Of a stretch of DNA of 64,000 nt, positions 52,710 to 63,501 are shown piece by piece; positions within the stretch are counted from its first letter, which is position 1; each line of letters opens with the position of its first letter. The stretch is from Leucobacter ruminantium (lineage in GTDB: Bacteria > Actinomycetota > Actinomycetes > Actinomycetales > Microbacteriaceae), in assembly GCF_017565705.1 (NCBI RefSeq), contig NZ_JAGDYL010000007.1, positions 62,001-126,000 of the forward strand. The letters run 5' to 3'. The notes under the pieces were generated by a model. That model was not told the origin of the DNA and searched no databases. It saw only the letters and a list, made by a program, of their open reading frames with translations. Made by a program: the position numbers and the translations under genes.

Positions 52710-52991
52710 ATGCCTCGCAGTCTCAAGAAGGGCCCCTTCGTCGATAACCACCTGCTGAACAAGGTGGTTAGCCAGAACGAAGCCGGCACCAAGAACGTGA
52801 TCAAGACCTGGTCGCGCCGCTCGATGATCATCCCGGCGATGCTGGGCCACACCATCGCGGTGCACGACGGTCGCAAGCACATCCCCGTGTTCGTCACGGA
52901 GACCATGGTCGGTCACAAGCTGGGCGAGTTCGCGCCCACCCGCACCTTCCGTGGTCACGTGAAGGACGACAAGAAGGGCCGTCGCCGCTAA
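52710..52991 (+). CDS. rpsS: 30S ribosomal protein S19
   Basis: A 93-residue protein ([51 protein letters not shown]). Confidence 0.97.
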   Translation: MPRSLKKGPFVDNHLLNKVVSQNEAGTKNVIKTWSRRSMIIPAMLGHTIAVHDGRKHIPVFVTETMVGHKLGEFAPTRTFRGHVKDDKKGRRR

Positions 52992-53016
52992 GCGGTGACG
53001 TGAAGGAGGAAGAGAA

Positions 53017-53397
53017 ATGGTGGAGTCGATCGCACGCGTGCGTCATATCCGCATCACCCCCCAGAAGGCCCGTCGCGTCATCGACCTGATCCGCGGCAAG
53101 AACGCTCAGGAGGCGCTCGCCATCCTGAAGTTCGCCCCGCAGGCGGCCTCGGAGCCCGTGTTCAAGCTCGTCGCCTCGGCGATCGCCAACGCGCGAGTCA
53201 AGGCAGACAACGAGAACCTGCGTCTCAACGAGGACGAGCTCGTCGTGGCTCGCGCCTACGTCGACGAGGGCGCTACGCTCAAGCGTTTCCGCCCCCGTGC
53301 TCAGGGTCGCGCATTCCGCATCAACAAGCGCACGAGCCACATCACGGTCGTTCTGCAGACCGCTGACGAGCTCGCGGCCGCGAAGAAGGGAGCCTAA
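53017..53397 (+). CDS. rplV: 50S ribosomal protein L22
   Basis: A 126-residue protein ([40 protein letters not shown]). Its loop lines the exit tunnel. ATG with GAGGAAG-type site upstream. Confidence 0.96.
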   Translation: MVESIARVRHIRITPQKARRVIDLIRGKNAQEALAILKFAPQAASEPVFKLVASAIANARVKADNENLRLNEDELVVARAYVDEGATLKRFRPRAQGRAFRINKRTSHITVVLQTADELAAAKKGA

Positions 53398-53401
53398 CGG
53401 T

Positions 53402-54160
53402 ATGGGCCAGAAGATTCATCCCTACGGCTTCCGCCTCGGGGTCACCACCGACCACGTGTCGCGCTGGTTCTCGGACTCGACCAAGAAGGGTCAGCGCTAC
53501 GCCGACTACCTGGCCGAGGACATCAAGATCCGCCAGCACCTGACGACGCAGCTCGATCGCGCCGGCGTCTCGCGCGTCGAGATCGAGCGCACCCGCGACC
53601 GCGTCCGCGTGGACATCCACTCGGCGCGTCCCGGCATCGTCATCGGCCGCCGCGGCGCCGAGGCCGAGCGCATCCGCGCCGACCTCGAGAAGCTCACCGG
53701 CAAGCAGATCCAGCTGAACATCCTCGAGGTGAAGAACCCCGAGGCCGACGCTCAGCTCGTCGCTCAGGGCGTTGCCGAGCAGCTCGCCGCCCGCGTGGCC
53801 TTCCGCCGCGCGATGCGCAAGGGTCTGCAGGGCGCCCAGCGCGCCGGCGCCAAGGGCGTCCGCATCCAGGTCTCCGGCCGCCTCGGCGGCGCCGAGATGA
53901 GCCGCTCGGAGTTCTACCGCGAGGGACGCGTGCCGCTGCACACCCTCCGCGCGAACATCGACTACGGCTTTTACGAGGCGAAGACCACCTTCGGCCGCAT
54001 CGGCGTGAAGGTCTGGATCTACAAGGGCGACCTGACCAACAAGGAACTCGCTCGCGAGCAGGCGGCCCAGAAGCCGTCGCGCGACCGCGGCGACCGCCGC
54101 CGTGCGCCCCGTGGCGCGCAGGCCGAGGCTGCACCCGCTGCAGCAGGAGCGGAGAAGTAA
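53402..54160 (+). CDS. rpsC: 30S ribosomal protein S3
   Basis: A 252-residue protein ([20 protein letters not shown] start; KH-domain [27 protein letters not shown]). The frame is open from 53297, but MGQKIHP is the family start. The C-terminal tail is Arg/Ala rich. Confidence 0.97.
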   Translation: MGQKIHPYGFRLGVTTDHVSRWFSDSTKKGQRYADYLAEDIKIRQHLTTQLDRAGVSRVEIERTRDRVRVDIHSARPGIVIGRRGAEAERIRADLEKLTGKQIQLNILEVKNPEADAQLVAQGVAEQLAARVAFRRAMRKGLQGAQRAGAKGVRIQVSGRLGGAEMSRSEFYREGRVPLHTLRANIDYGFYEAKTTFGRIGVKVWIYKGDLTNKELAREQAAQKPSRDRGDRRRAPRGAQAEAAPAAAGAEK

Positions 54161-54162
54161 CC

Positions 54163-54582
54163 ATGCTGATTCCCCGTCGAGTCAAGTACCGCAAGCAGCA
54201 CCACCCGGGCCGCAGCGGTCAGTCCAAGGGCGGCACCAAGGTCGCCTTCGGCGAGTTCGGTATCCAGGCCCTGACCCCCGCCTACGTGACGAACCGTCAG
54301 ATCGAGTCCGCTCGTATCGCGATGACCCGTCACATCAAGCGCGGCGGCAAGGTGTGGATCAACATCTACCCCGACCGTCCGCTCACCAAGAAGCCGGCTG
54401 AGACCCGCATGGGTTCCGGTAAGGGTTCGCCCGAATGGTGGGTGGCCAATGTCAAGCCGGGCCGCGTCCTCTTCGAGGTCGCCGGTGTCGACGAGCAGCT
54501 CGCGCGCGAGGCCATGACCCGCGCGATCCACAAGCTGCCGCTCAAGGCCCGCATTATCAAGCGCGAGGAGGGCGACGCGTAA
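54163..54582 (+). CDS. rplP: 50S ribosomal protein L16
   Basis: A 139-residue protein ([60 protein letters not shown]). The ATG lies 2 nt after the rpsC stop. Confidence 0.97.
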   Translation: MLIPRRVKYRKQHHPGRSGQSKGGTKVAFGEFGIQALTPAYVTNRQIESARIAMTRHIKRGGKVWINIYPDRPLTKKPAETRMGSGKGSPEWWVANVKPGRVLFEVAGVDEQLAREAMTRAIHKLPLKARIIKREEGDA

Positions 54583-54902
54583 TGGCGATCGGTACCAAGG
54601 AACTGGCCATCACCGAACTCGATACCTTCGAGAACGAGCGTCTGGCCGAGGAGCTCAAGAAGGCCAAGGCCGAGCTCTTCAACCTGCGCTTCCAGTCGGC
54701 CACCGGCCAGCTGGAGAGCCACGGCCGCGTACGTCAGGTGAAGCGCGACATCGCTCGCATCTACACCGTGCTCCGCGAGCGCGAGCTCGGCATCCGGGCC
54801 ACGCCCGCCGCCGTCGAGGCCCCGGCCAAGAAGAGCAAGAAGAAGACCGAGCAGGCGGACGCCGCCGCGGATTCGGCTAGCACCGAGACGAAGGAGGCCT
54901 GA
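54582..54902 (+). CDS. rpmC: 50S ribosomal protein L29 with C-terminal extension
   Basis: A 106-residue protein. The usual L29 core (about 1-75; [40 protein letters not shown]) is followed by about 33 residues of Ala, Lys and Glu ([19 protein letters not shown]). Typical L29 is 60-75 residues, so the tail is an addition seen in some actinobacteria. It overlaps rplP by one base. Confidence 0.93.
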   Translation: MAIGTKELAITELDTFENERLAEELKKAKAELFNLRFQSATGQLESHGRVRQVKRDIARIYTVLRERELGIRATPAAVEAPAKKSKKKTEQADAAADSASTETKEA

Positions 54903-54904
54903 TC

Positions 54905-55177
54905 TTGGCTGAGATCGAGAACGAACAGCGCGGCTATCGCAAGGCCCGCCGCGGTTACGTCGTCAGCGACAAGATGGACAAGACCATCGTCGTCGAGGTC
55001 GAGGATCGCGTGAAGCACCCGCTCTACGGCAAGGTCATGCGCCGCTCGTCGAAGGTGAAGGCTCACGACGAGCAGAACACCGCCGGCATCGGCGATCTCG
55101 TGCTCATCCATGAGACCCGCCCGCTGAGCGCCACCAAGCGCTGGCGTCTGGTCGAGATCCTCGAGAAGGCGAAGTAA
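54905..55177 (+). CDS. rpsQ: 30S ribosomal protein S17
   Basis: A 90-residue protein ([60 protein letters not shown]). TTG start with AAGGAGG upstream. Confidence 0.95.
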   Translation: MAEIENEQRGYRKARRGYVVSDKMDKTIVVEVEDRVKHPLYGKVMRRSSKVKAHDEQNTAGIGDLVLIHETRPLSATKRWRLVEILEKAK

Positions 55178-55208
55178 GCCCCGCGCTTACTGAGTGAAGG
55201 AGTAACAA

Positions 55209-55577
55209 GTGATTCAGCAGGAATCCCGACTCAAGGTAGCCGACAACACCGGCGCCAAGGAGTTGCTCACGATTCGTGTGCTCGGGGGCTCGAAGCGTCG
55301 TTACGCCGGTCTCGGCGACACGATCGTCGCGACCGTCAAGGACGCGATCCCCGGCGGCAACGTGAAGAAGGGCGACGTGGTCAAGGCCGTCGTCGTCCGG
55401 ACGCGCAAGTCGACCCGTCGTGCCGATGGCTCGTACATCAGCTTCGACGAGAACGCCGCCGTCATTCTCAAGGCCGATGGGGAGCCCCGCGGCACCCGTA
55501 TCTTCGGGCCGGTCGGTCGTGAGCTTCGCGATAAGAAGTTCATGAAGATCGTCTCGCTCGCACCGGAGGTGATCTAG
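55209..55577 (+). CDS. rplN: 50S ribosomal protein L14
   Basis: A 122-residue protein ([20 protein letters not shown] start; [39 protein letters not shown]). GTG start with AAGGAG upstream. Confidence 0.97.
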   Translation: MIQQESRLKVADNTGAKELLTIRVLGGSKRRYAGLGDTIVATVKDAIPGGNVKKGDVVKAVVVRTRKSTRRADGSYISFDENAAVILKADGEPRGTRIFGPVGRELRDKKFMKIVSLAPEVI

Positions 55578-55581
55578 TCCT

Positions 55582-55944
55582 ATGGGCGCAAAGATCAAGA
55601 AGGGTGACCTCGTCGAGGTCATCTCGGGCCCGTCGCAGGAGCGCGGCGGCTACAAGGGCAAGCAGGGGCGCGTCATCGAGGTGCTCACCGACAGCGACCG
55701 CGTCGTCGTGGAGGGCGTGAACTACGTCAAGAAGCACGTGCGCGAGGGCCAGTCGGCCCGTGGCACCCGCGAGGGCGGGATCGAGACCGTCGAGGCCCCG
55801 ATCCACGTCTCCAACGTCGCCATCGTCGACCCCGAGACGAAGAAGCCGACCCGCGTCGGCTTCCGCGTCGAAGAGGTCGAGAAGGACGGCAAGAAGAAGA
55901 CCGTTCGCGTGCGCTACGCCAAGAAGTCCGGGAAGGATCTCTGA
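55582..55944 (+). CDS. rplX: 50S ribosomal protein L24
   Basis: A 120-residue protein with the KOW motif ([52 protein letters not shown]). Confidence 0.96.
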   Translation: MGAKIKKGDLVEVISGPSQERGGYKGKQGRVIEVLTDSDRVVVEGVNYVKKHVREGQSARGTREGGIETVEAPIHVSNVAIVDPETKKPTRVGFRVEEVEKDGKKKTVRVRYAKKSGKDL

Positions 55945-56504
55945 TGACCGAGACGAAGATTCAGCCCCGTCTGAAGCAGAAGTACCAGGGCGAGATCGTG
56001 CCGCAGCTGCGCGAGGAGTTCGAGTACGCCAACATCATGCAGGTTCCCGGCATCGTGAAGGTTGTCGTGAACACGGGTGTCGGCGAGGCGGCTCGCGACA
56101 GCAAGGTCATCGAGGGCGCGATCGCCGACCTCACCAAGATCACCGGTCAGAAGCCCATGGTCACCAAGGCTCGCAAGTCCATCGCGCAGTTCAAGCTGCG
56201 CGAGGGCCAGGCCATCGGCGCCCATGTCACGCTCCGCGGTGATCGTGCCTGGGAGTTCCTCGATCGCCTGATCAACCTCGCACTGCCCCGTATCCGCGAT
56301 TTCCGTGGTCTCTCGGGCAAGCAGTTCGACGGAAACGGCAACTACACCTTCGGATTGACCGAGCAGAGTGTGTTCCACGAGATCGATCAGGATAAGATTG
56401 ATCGGGTGCGTGGTTTCGACATCACCGTCGTCACCACCGCGAAGACCGACGACGAGGGTCGTGCGCTGCTCAAGGCGCTCGGCTTCCCGTTCAAGTCCGA
56501 ATAA
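55944..56504 (+). CDS. rplE: 50S ribosomal protein L5
   Basis: A 186-residue protein ([60 protein letters not shown]). Binds 5S rRNA. Coupled to rplX by a TGATG overlap. The gene that usually follows (rpsN) is absent here. Confidence 0.97.
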   Translation: MTETKIQPRLKQKYQGEIVPQLREEFEYANIMQVPGIVKVVVNTGVGEAARDSKVIEGAIADLTKITGQKPMVTKARKSIAQFKLREGQAIGAHVTLRGDRAWEFLDRLINLALPRIRDFRGLSGKQFDGNGNYTFGLTEQSVFHEIDQDKIDRVRGFDITVVTTAKTDDEGRALLKALGFPFKSE

Positions 56505-56524
56505 CTGAATAGTCCAAACGGCGC

Positions 56525-56550
56525 GGGTGCCCGGGATTTCCCGGGCACCC
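56525..56550. terminator. Perfect hairpin between rplE and rpsH
   Basis: An 11-bp stem (56525-56535 with 56540-56550; GGGTGCCCGGG and complement) with an ATTT loop. It lies 20 nt past rplE, exactly where rpsN is found in many genomes; it may be a terminator or processing site. Confidence 0.65.
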
Positions 56551-56622
56551 GATCCGTGTGTCACCCAGGTCGCACCCCGTGTAACGGTGTGTGAAACCAG
56601 GCGAGTAAAGAAAGAGTCACTC

Positions 56623-57021
56623 ATGACGATGACTGATCCGGTCGCAGATATGCTGACCCGGCTGCGCAACGCCAACAGCGCACATCATGACGACGTTTCG
56701 CTCCCCGGCTCGAAGCTGAAGGAGCGGATCGCGGAGATCCTCAAGCGCGAGGGCTACATCGCCGACTGGAAGGTGGAGCCCGCTCGCGTCGGCACCACCC
56801 TCACCATGTCGCTGAAGTACGGCCCGAACCGCGAGACCTCGATCGAGGGCCTGAAGCGCGTCTCGAAGCCCGGTCTCCGGGTGTACGCGCGCTCCACCGA
56901 GATCCCGAGCGTGCTCGGCGGCCTCGGCATCGCGATCCTGTCCACCTCCTCCGGTCTCCTGACCGACCGCGAGGCCGAGCAGAAGGGCGTGGGCGGCGAA
57001 GTGCTGGCCTACGTGTGGTAA
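56623..57021 (+). CDS. rpsH: 30S ribosomal protein S8
   Basis: A 132-residue protein ([60 protein letters not shown]). The frame is open from 56527, but the ATG at 56623 fits the family; a second Met two codons later is possible. Confidence 0.96.
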   Translation: MTMTDPVADMLTRLRNANSAHHDDVSLPGSKLKERIAEILKREGYIADWKVEPARVGTTLTMSLKYGPNRETSIEGLKRVSKPGLRVYARSTEIPSVLGGLGIAILSTSSGLLTDREAEQKGVGGEVLAYVW

Positions 57022-57027
57022 GCCGTC

Positions 57028-57564
57028 ATGTCACGTATCGGAAAGCTTCCCATCGCCGTTCCCGGCGGTGTTGACGTCAAGATCGATGGCCAGCAGGTCA
57101 CGGTCAAGGGCTCGAAGGGCGAGCTGTCGCTCGTCGTGGCCGAGCCGATCCGCGTCGCCCTCGAGGACGGCCAGGTGCTGGTCACCCGTCCCGACGACGA
57201 GCGGAACTCGCGAGCGCTGCACGGTCTGACCCGCACGCTCATCAACAACAACATCATCGGCGTGACCCAGGGCTACTCCAAGCAGCTCGAAGTCGTCGGC
57301 ACCGGCTACCGCGTGCAGCAGAAGGGCGCGGGCCTCGAGCTCGCCCTCGGCTTCTCGCACCCGGTGCTCTTCGAGGCTCCCGAGGGCATCACCCTCGGAG
57401 TCGAGGGCGCCAACAAGATCACCGTGAGCGGCATCTCGAAGCAGGCGGTCGGCGAGACCGCCGCGAACATCCGCAAGCTGAAGAAGCCGGAGCCCTACAA
57501 GGGCAAGGGCATCCGCTACGCGGGCGAGAACGTCCGTCGCAAGGCTGGAAAGGCTGGTAAGTAA
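57028..57564 (+). CDS. rplF: 50S ribosomal protein L6
   Basis: A 178-residue protein ([20 protein letters not shown] start; [40 protein letters not shown]). Confidence 0.97.
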   Translation: MSRIGKLPIAVPGGVDVKIDGQQVTVKGSKGELSLVVAEPIRVALEDGQVLVTRPDDERNSRALHGLTRTLINNNIIGVTQGYSKQLEVVGTGYRVQQKGAGLELALGFSHPVLFEAPEGITLGVEGANKITVSGISKQAVGETAANIRKLKKPEPYKGKGIRYAGENVRRKAGKAGK

Positions 57565-57566
57565 CC

Positions 57567-57941
57567 ATGGCCGCTTCTATTTCCCGCGCCAAGGGTCGCA
57601 CGGCCGCCCGTCTGCGCCGCCACGCCCGCCTGCGCAAGAAGATCGTCGGCACGGAGGCCCGCCCCCGTCTCGTCGTCACCCGCTCCTCGCGTCACGTGTT
57701 CGTCCAGGTGATCGACGACTCCAAGGGCCACACCGTGGCCTCGGCGTCGACCATGGAGGCCGATCTCCGCGTCTTCGAGGGGGACAAGACCGCCAAGGCC
57801 CGCAAGGTCGGCGAGCTCGTCGCCGAGCGCGCGAAGGGCGCCGGTGTCGAGGCCGTCGTGTTCGACCGCGGCGGCAGCAAGTACGCCGGTCGGGTCGCAG
57901 CCGTCGCCGACGGCGCTCGTGAGGGAGGTCTGTCCCTGTGA
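57567..57941 (+). CDS. rplR: 50S ribosomal protein L18
   Basis: A 124-residue 5S rRNA-binding protein ([60 protein letters not shown]). Confidence 0.96.
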   Translation: MAASISRAKGRTAARLRRHARLRKKIVGTEARPRLVVTRSSRHVFVQVIDDSKGHTVASASTMEADLRVFEGDKTAKARKVGELVAERAKGAGVEAVVFDRGGSKYAGRVAAVADGAREGGLSL

Positions 57942-58648
57942 GCAACGAAACGAAGGAGCAGGAAGTGAACGCAGAGGCCCAGGTCAACGGAGCCGCGGAA
58001 GCTTCGGCCCCCGCTCAGGATCACCGCGGCGAGCCCCGTGAGCAGCGTCGCGGCAGCCGCGACCGCGGCACGCGCGGCGAGCGCGGCGGACGCGATCGCA
58101 ACGACAGCCAGTTCCTGGAGCGCGTCGTCACCATCAACCGCGTCTCGAAGGTCGTCAAGGGCGGCCGTCGCTTCAGCTTCACCGCGCTCGTCGTGGTGGG
58201 CGACGGCAACGGCACCGTCGGTGTCGGCTACGGCAAGGCGAAGGAGGTGCCCCTCGCCATCTCCAAGGGTGTCGAGGAGGCCAAGAAGAACTTCTTCCGC
58301 GTGCCCCGCGTCGGCAACACGATCCCTCACCCCGTCCAGGGCGAGGCCGCAGCCGGCGTCGTGCTGCTGCGCCCCGCCGCAGCGGGTACCGGCGTTATCG
58401 CCGGCGGTCCGGTTCGCGCCGTCCTCGAGTGCGCCGGCATCCACGACGTGCTGAGCAAGTCGCTCGGCTCGTCGAACACCCTGAACATCGTGCACGCGAC
58501 CGTCGAGGCGCTGCAGCAGCTCGAGGAGCCCCGCTCCGTCGCAGCCCGCCGCGGTCTCGACTTCGACCGCGTCGCCCCGGCCCGCATCGTGCGTGCCGAG
58601 GCGAAGGCCGCGGCCGACGCTGCCGCGAAGGCAAAGGCAGGTGCGTAA
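57938..58648 (+). CDS. rpsE: 30S ribosomal protein S5 with long N-terminal extension
   Basis: A 236-residue protein. About 56 extra N-terminal residues rich in Arg, Gly, Glu and Asp ([20 protein letters not shown]) precede the S5 core ([40 protein letters not shown]), and there is an Ala/Lys tail. GTG start in a GTGA overlap with rplR. Confidence 0.95.
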   Translation: MSNETKEQEVNAEAQVNGAAEASAPAQDHRGEPREQRRGSRDRGTRGERGGRDRNDSQFLERVVTINRVSKVVKGGRRFSFTALVVVGDGNGTVGVGYGKAKEVPLAISKGVEEAKKNFFRVPRVGNTIPHPVQGEAAAGVVLLRPAAAGTGVIAGGPVRAVLECAGIHDVLSKSLGSSNTLNIVHATVEALQQLEEPRSVAARRGLDFDRVAPARIVRAEAKAAADAAAKAKAGA

Positions 58649-58836
58649 TGGCGAAGAGCCTGAAGATTACGCAGACGAAGTCCGTCATCAGTGAGAAGCA
58701 GAACCAGCGCGACACGCTGCGCAGCCTCGGTCTCCGCAAGATCGGCCAGTCGGTCGTTCGCGAGGACACGCAGGCCAACCGCGGCTACATCCGCGCGGTC
58801 GCTCACCTGGTAGAGGTTGAGGAGATCGACGCATGA
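58648..58836 (+). CDS. rpmD: 50S ribosomal protein L30
   Basis: A 62-residue protein ([50 protein letters not shown]). It overlaps rpsE by one base and rplO by 4. Confidence 0.95.
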   Translation: MAKSLKITQTKSVISEKQNQRDTLRSLGLRKIGQSVVREDTQANRGYIRAVAHLVEVEEIDA

Positions 58837-59294
58837 GCGAGAAGAACGAGGAGCGCGAGCAGGTGCTCAAGGCGCACCACCTGCGTCCCGCGCCCGGCTC
58901 GAAGAAGGCCAAGACCCGCGTGGGGCGCGGCGAGGCTTCGAAGGGCAAGACCGCCGGCCGCGGCACCAAGGGCACCAAGGCCCGGTACCAGGTCAAGGTC
59001 GGCTTCGAGGGCGGCCAGATGCCGCTGCACATGCGCACCCCGAAGCTGCGCGGGTTCAAGAACCCGTTCCGCACGGAGTACCAGGTGGTCAACGTCTCGA
59101 AGCTCGCCGAGCTCTACCCGCAGGGCGGCGACGTCACCGTCGCCGACCTCGTGGCGAAGGGCGCCGTGCGCAAGAACCAGCCCGTCAAGGTGCTGGGCGA
59201 CGGCGACATCCAGGTGAAGCTCTCCGTCCAGGTCGACAAGGTCTCCGGCTCCGCCGAGCAGAAGATCGTTGCCGCCGGCGGCGAGGTCAAGTAA
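58833..59294 (+). CDS. rplO: 50S ribosomal protein L15
   Basis: A 153-residue protein ([60 protein letters not shown]). Last ribosomal protein gene before the terminator. Confidence 0.96.
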   Translation: MSEKNEEREQVLKAHHLRPAPGSKKAKTRVGRGEASKGKTAGRGTKGTKARYQVKVGFEGGQMPLHMRTPKLRGFKNPFRTEYQVVNVSKLAELYPQGGDVTVADLVAKGAVRKNQPVKVLGDGDIQVKLSVQVDKVSGSAEQKIVAAGGEVK

Positions 59295-59333
59295 GGGTCC
59301 TTCAGGACTCGAACGTTCGAGCATGACTCGAGC

Positions 59334-59388
59334 AGCGGGGGAGTGACGGGGCCGGCACACATGCCGCCCCGTCCACCCCCGCTTTTTT
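59334..59388 (+). terminator. Intrinsic terminator after rplO
   Basis: Outer stem AGCGGGGG (59334-59341) with CCCCCGCT (59376-59383), inner stem ACGGGGC.GGC with GCC.GCCCCGT, then a run of six T. A true U-tract terminator, rare in this window. Confidence 0.85.
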
Positions 59389-59543
59389 CATTCGCACTCG
59401 GTCTGGACTCGCGCTGTAGCGCGAGGACGAAGCGGCGGTGAACGCTCCGCGTCCACCCGTAGCCAGCTTCGTCCGTGTAGGCTGGTGTAGTTGGTTCTCG
59501 TCGTCAGGCGAAGGCCCAAGACGACGCTCCCAGGAGGCAGAAT

Positions 59544-60866
59544 TTGTTCAGCGCCATCGGACGGATCTTCAAGACCCCTGATCTCAGGCGGAAGATCGTC
59601 TTCACGCTCGGCATCGTGTCGCTGTTCCGGCTCGGATCGTTCATCCCTGCGCCGTTCGTGCAGTTCGACAATGTGCAGGCCTGCCTCGCAGCGAACCGGG
59701 CCGGCACCTCGGGTCTCTACGAGATGATCAACATGTTCAGCGGCGGAGCGCTTCTGCAGCTCTCCATCTTCGCGCTGGGCATCATGCCGTACATCACGGC
59801 CTCCATCATCGTGCAGCTGCTCCGCGTCGTGATCCCTCACTTCGAGGCGCTGCACAAGGAGGGCCAGGCCGGCCAGGCCAAGCTGACCCAGTACACGCGC
59901 TATCTCACCATCGCGCTCGCCGTGCTGCAGTCGACCACCCTCATCACCGTCGCGCGCTCGGGCCAGCTCTTCGGCTCCATCTCCAACCAGGCCTGCCAGA
60001 ACCTCGTGTCGCAGGAGTGGTGGGCGATCCTCATCATGATCGTCACCATGACCGCGGGCACCGGCCTGATCATGTGGCTCGGCGAGCTCATCACCGAGCG
60101 CGGCATCGGCAACGGCATGTCGCTGCTGATCTTCACCTCGATCGCGGCGCAGTTCCCGAACGCCCTGTGGGTGATCAAGGAGTCGCGCGGCTGGGAGGTC
60201 TTCTTCCTGGTCATCGCGGTCGGCCTGGTGGTCGTCGCCGCCGTCGTCTTCGTCGAGCAGTCGCAGCGCCGCATCCCCGTGCAGTACGCGAAGCGCGTCG
60301 TCGGGCGCCGCACCTACGGAGGCTCGAGCACCTACATCCCCATCAAGGTCAACATGGCGGGCGTGATCCCTGTGATCTTCGCCTCGGCCATCCTGTACCT
60401 GCCGATGCTGCTCGCGCAGTTCAACCAGCCGCAGATCGGCGAGGACCCGAAGCCCTGGGTCGTCTGGGTGCAGAACAACCTCGTCTACGGCGACCAGCCG
60501 CTCTACATGCTGGTCTTCTTCCTCCTCGTGATCGGCTTCACGTTCTTCTACGTGCAGATCACCTTCAACCCGGAGGAGGTCGCCGACAACATGAAGCGCT
60601 ATGGCGGCTTCGTGCCCGGCATCCGCGCCGGCCGTCCGACCGCCGAATACCTGAACTACGTGCTGAACCGCATCACGAGCGCCGGTTCGCTCTACCTCGG
60701 CGTCATCGCGCTGCTGCCGCTGATCGCGCTGTCCTTCTTCGGCGCGAACCAGAACTTCCCGTTCGGCGGGGCCTCGATCCTCATCATCGTCGGTGTGGGC
60801 CTCGAAACCGTCAAGCAGATCGACGCGCAGCTGCAGCAGCGTCACTACGAAGGGCTCCTCAAATGA
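59544..60866 (+). CDS. secY: Preprotein translocase subunit SecY
   Basis: A 440-residue channel protein with 10 membrane segments ([20 protein letters not shown] region TM1 after [19 protein letters not shown]; plug and TM2 [32 protein letters not shown]). TTG start with AGGAGG upstream at 59532-59537. It has its own transcription unit after the rplO terminator; a TAGGCT -10-like box lies at 59478-59483. Confidence 0.96.
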   Translation: MFSAIGRIFKTPDLRRKIVFTLGIVSLFRLGSFIPAPFVQFDNVQACLAANRAGTSGLYEMINMFSGGALLQLSIFALGIMPYITASIIVQLLRVVIPHFEALHKEGQAGQAKLTQYTRYLTIALAVLQSTTLITVARSGQLFGSISNQACQNLVSQEWWAILIMIVTMTAGTGLIMWLGELITERGIGNGMSLLIFTSIAAQFPNALWVIKESRGWEVFFLVIAVGLVVVAAVVFVEQSQRRIPVQYAKRVVGRRTYGGSSTYIPIKVNMAGVIPVIFASAILYLPMLLAQFNQPQIGEDPKPWVVWVQNNLVYGDQPLYMLVFFLLVIGFTFFYVQITFNPEEVADNMKRYGGFVPGIRAGRPTAEYLNYVLNRITSAGSLYLGVIALLPLIALSFFGANQNFPFGGASILIIVGVGLETVKQIDAQLQQRHYEGLLK

Positions 60867-61459
60867 GCGAAACCACCACCCGACTCCTCATCATCGGCCC
60901 GCCCGGGGCCGGCAAGGGCACGCAGGCCGGCAGGATCGCCGAGCGCTACGGCGTCCCCGCCATCTCCACCGGCGACATCTTCCGCGCGAACATCAAGGGC
61001 GGCACCGAACTCGGACAGCGCGTGCAGGCGATCATCGAGAGCGGCGAGCTGGTTCCCGACTCGCTGACGAACGAGATCGTGCAGGATCGGCTCGCCCAGG
61101 CAGACGCCGAGGGCGGCTTCCTGCTCGACGGCTACCCGCGCAACGTCGAGCAGGTCCACGCGCTCGACGGCATGCTCGACGGCTCGTCGCTCGATGCCGT
61201 CGTGCTGCTCGAGGCCGACGTCGACGCCGTGGTCGCACGCCTGCTCAAGCGCGCAGAGATCGAGGGCCGCGCCGATGACACCGAGGACGTGATCCGCCAC
61301 CGCCAGGAGGTGTACGCGGAGCAGACCGCGCCGCTGATCGACCTCTTCTCGAAGCGAGGGATCCTCGTCACCGTCGACGGGCTCGGCTCCGTCGACGAGG
61401 TGGCCGACCGGATCGCCGCGGGCCTCGACGCGAAGCTCGCAGCGCCGGTGGAGAGCTAG
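60863..61459 (+). CDS. adk: Adenylate kinase (short form)
   Basis: A 198-residue enzyme: P-loop [32 protein letters not shown], and a short lid without the zinc-type insert, as in other actinobacteria. Interconverts ATP, ADP and AMP. Coupled to secY by an ATGA overlap. Confidence 0.96.
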   Translation: MSETTTRLLIIGPPGAGKGTQAGRIAERYGVPAISTGDIFRANIKGGTELGQRVQAIIESGELVPDSLTNEIVQDRLAQADAEGGFLLDGYPRNVEQVHALDGMLDGSSLDAVVLLEADVDAVVARLLKRAEIEGRADDTEDVIRHRQEVYAEQTAPLIDLFSKRGILVTVDGLGSVDEVADRIAAGLDAKLAAPVES

Positions 61460-61462
61460 GTC

Positions 61463-62305
61463 GTGGCCCGTCGAGGCTTCCTGCGTCGATCGATCTACAA
61501 GTCGCCGGCCCAGCTGCGGCTGATGGTCGAGCCCGGCCTGGCCGGCGCGGCCGCGATCGCTGCGATGCGCGCGGCCGTGCGGCCCGGGATCACGACGCTC
61601 GAGCTCGACGCGATCGCCGAAGACGCGATCAGGTCGCGCGGGGGTGCCCCCAACTTCATGCTGGAACCGGGCTACCGCCACACGATCTGCGCGAACGTCA
61701 ACGAGCATGTGGTGCACGCCATCCCGACCGAGCGCCCGCTCGCCGCGGGAGACATCGTGTCGCTCGACGTCGGCGCGGTGATCGGCGGCTGGCACAGCGA
61801 TACCGCTTTCACGGCCGTGCTGCCCGACCACGCCGATACCGATCGGACGGCGCGCCTCTCGAAGCTCAGCGACGTCACCGAGCAGGCGATGTGGCGCGGC
61901 ATCGCGCGGCTCGCCGAGGCATCTCACCTGAACGAGGTGGGGGAGGCGGTCTCGTCGTACGTGCGCGCGAACAGCGACTTCGGCGTGCTGGAGGACTACA
62001 TCGGCCACGGCATCGGACGCAGCATGCACGAGGATCCGCCGGTGTTCAACGTGCCCGTCGCGCGCCGCGGACCAGAGGTGAAGCCCGGACTCGTCGTCGC
62101 GATCGAGCCGATCGTCTCCGCGGGCGGCATCGACACCGTCGTCGAGGACGACGACTGGACCGTGCGCATCGCAGACGGTTCCATGAGCGCGCAGTGGGAG
62201 CACACGGTCGCCGTGCACGAGCGCGGCATCTGGGTGCTCACCTCCGAGGATGGCGGGGCGGAGGGCCTCGCGCCGTTCGGGATCACCCCGGTTCCGATCC
62301 CGTAA
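61463..62305 (+). CDS. map: Methionine aminopeptidase, type I
   Basis: A 280-residue metalloprotease that removes N-terminal Met. Metal ligands are visible: Asp in VSLDVGAV, Asp in HSDTAFTAV, His in GHGIGRSMHEDP, Glu in AIEPIV and Glu in SAQWEHTVAV. GTG start 3 nt after adk. No N-terminal zinc-finger extension. Confidence 0.95.
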   Translation: MARRGFLRRSIYKSPAQLRLMVEPGLAGAAAIAAMRAAVRPGITTLELDAIAEDAIRSRGGAPNFMLEPGYRHTICANVNEHVVHAIPTERPLAAGDIVSLDVGAVIGGWHSDTAFTAVLPDHADTDRTARLSKLSDVTEQAMWRGIARLAEASHLNEVGEAVSSYVRANSDFGVLEDYIGHGIGRSMHEDPPVFNVPVARRGPEVKPGLVVAIEPIVSAGGIDTVVEDDDWTVRIADGSMSAQWEHTVAVHERGIWVLTSEDGGAEGLAPFGITPVPIP

Positions 62306-62334
62306 CCGATCTCGGCCCCGCCGGATCCCTCGCC

Positions 62335-62363
62335 TTTACAAACCGCGTAACAGCGAGTACTCT
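62335..62363 (+). promoter_or_regulatory. Promoter of infA and the alpha operon
   Basis: TTTACA (62335-62340), 17-nt spacer, TACTCT (62358-62363). Start near 62370 gives a leader of about 87 nt before infA. Confidence 0.7.
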
Positions 62364-62456
62364 TGATCTTTGGTGCTTTGCGCCTGTTTTTGTGTTCTCA
62401 GAATCAGGCCGGGGCATTCGCAAGACCAGTACACCTACGCAAGCGATAGTGAGGCT

Positions 62457-62678
62457 ATGGCGAAGAAAGACGGCGTCATCGAGATCGAGGGACAGGTTGT
62501 CGAGGCTCTGCCGAACGCGATGTTCCGCGTCGAGCTGACCAACGGCCACAAGGTTCTCGCCCATATCTCGGGCAAGATGCGTCAGCACTACATCAGGATC
62601 CTCCCCGAGGATCGCGTGATCGTCGAGCTGACTCCGTACGATCTGACCCGCGGTCGCATCGTCTACCGCTACAAGTAG
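62457..62678 (+). CDS. infA: Translation initiation factor IF-1
   Basis: A 73-residue S1-type OB-fold protein ([58 protein letters not shown]). Confidence 0.97.
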   Translation: MAKKDGVIEIEGQVVEALPNAMFRVELTNGHKVLAHISGKMRQHYIRILPEDRVIVELTPYDLTRGRIVYRYK

Positions 62679-62744
62679 GCCGCTGGAAAGTAACGGCCCG
62701 CGGCACCCCGCGGGTACGAGGACAGCGAACCACGAAGGAACATC

Positions 62745-62861
62745 ATGAAGGTCAAGCCCAGCGTCAAGCCGATCTGCGATCACTGCAAGGTCATCCGTCG
62801 TCACGGCCGCGTCATGGTGATCTGCAAGAGCAACCCGCGCCACAAGCAGCGTCAGGGTTAA
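62745..62861 (+). CDS. rpmJ: 50S ribosomal protein L36
   Basis: A 38-residue protein beginning [20 protein letters not shown] and ending in [11 protein letters not shown]. Zinc-type ligands C11, C14, C27 and H33 are all present. AAGGA lies 7 nt upstream of the ATG. Easily missed because of its size. Confidence 0.97.
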   Translation: MKVKPSVKPICDHCKVIRRHGRVMVICKSNPRHKQRQG

Positions 62862-62868
62862 TCGGATC

Positions 62869-62940
62869 GTCATTCTGCGCGAGGAGTGGCTCGCGGGATC
62901 TCTCCGAGATCCTGCGATTCGCGAGCTCATGCAGGATGAC
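62869..62940. repeat. Imperfect inverted repeat between rpmJ and rpsM
   Basis: Ends GTCATTCTGCGCGAG and CTCATGCAGGATGAC pair imperfectly, with inner pairing GGATCTC/GAGATCC and TCGCG/CGCGA. It looks like a decayed member of a dispersed intergenic palindrome family. The remaining gap to rpsM (62941-63084) shows nothing else. Confidence 0.55.
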
Positions 62941-63084
62941 GGGTCTGCTCGAGCAGAACACTCACAACTCAACATCTGATTCCAGCGCATCGAAGAAACC
63001 GGCCCACGCCGGTGGACACCTCGGGTCGGAGGCCCGAACCCCCGGTGCGCACCACACCTCCACAGATCCGCAAGGAGAGCCACC

Positions 63085-63453
63085 ATGGCACGTCTCGCAG
63101 GAGTCGACATCCCGCGCGATAAGCGCGTCGAGATCGCACTCACCTACATCTACGGCGTCGGCCGCACCAGCGCGCTGAAGACCCTCGCCGACACCGGTAT
63201 CGACGGCAGCATCCGCGTCAAGGACCTCACCGACGACCAGCTCGTCGCGCTCCGCGACTACATCGAAGGCAACTTCAAGGTCGAGGGCGATCTCCGCCGC
63301 GAGGTCGCCGCCGACATCCGCCGCAAGGTCGAGATCGGCAGCTACCAGGGTCTCCGCCACCGCAAGGGCCTGCCCGTGCACGGTCAGCGCACCAAGACGA
63401 ACGCTCGCACCCGCAAGGGCCCGAAGCGCACCGTCGCCGGCAAGAAGAAGTAA
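63085..63453 (+). CDS. rpsM: 30S ribosomal protein S13
   Basis: A 122-residue protein ([20 protein letters not shown] start; [39 protein letters not shown]). ATG with AAGGAG upstream. Confidence 0.97.
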   Translation: MARLAGVDIPRDKRVEIALTYIYGVGRTSALKTLADTGIDGSIRVKDLTDDQLVALRDYIEGNFKVEGDLRREVAADIRRKVEIGSYQGLRHRKGLPVHGQRTKTNARTRKGPKRTVAGKKK

Positions 63454-63501
63454 CCGCCGGTTCACTGACCCAACACACAGAGCTTTTCAGGAGAACACCC
63501 A

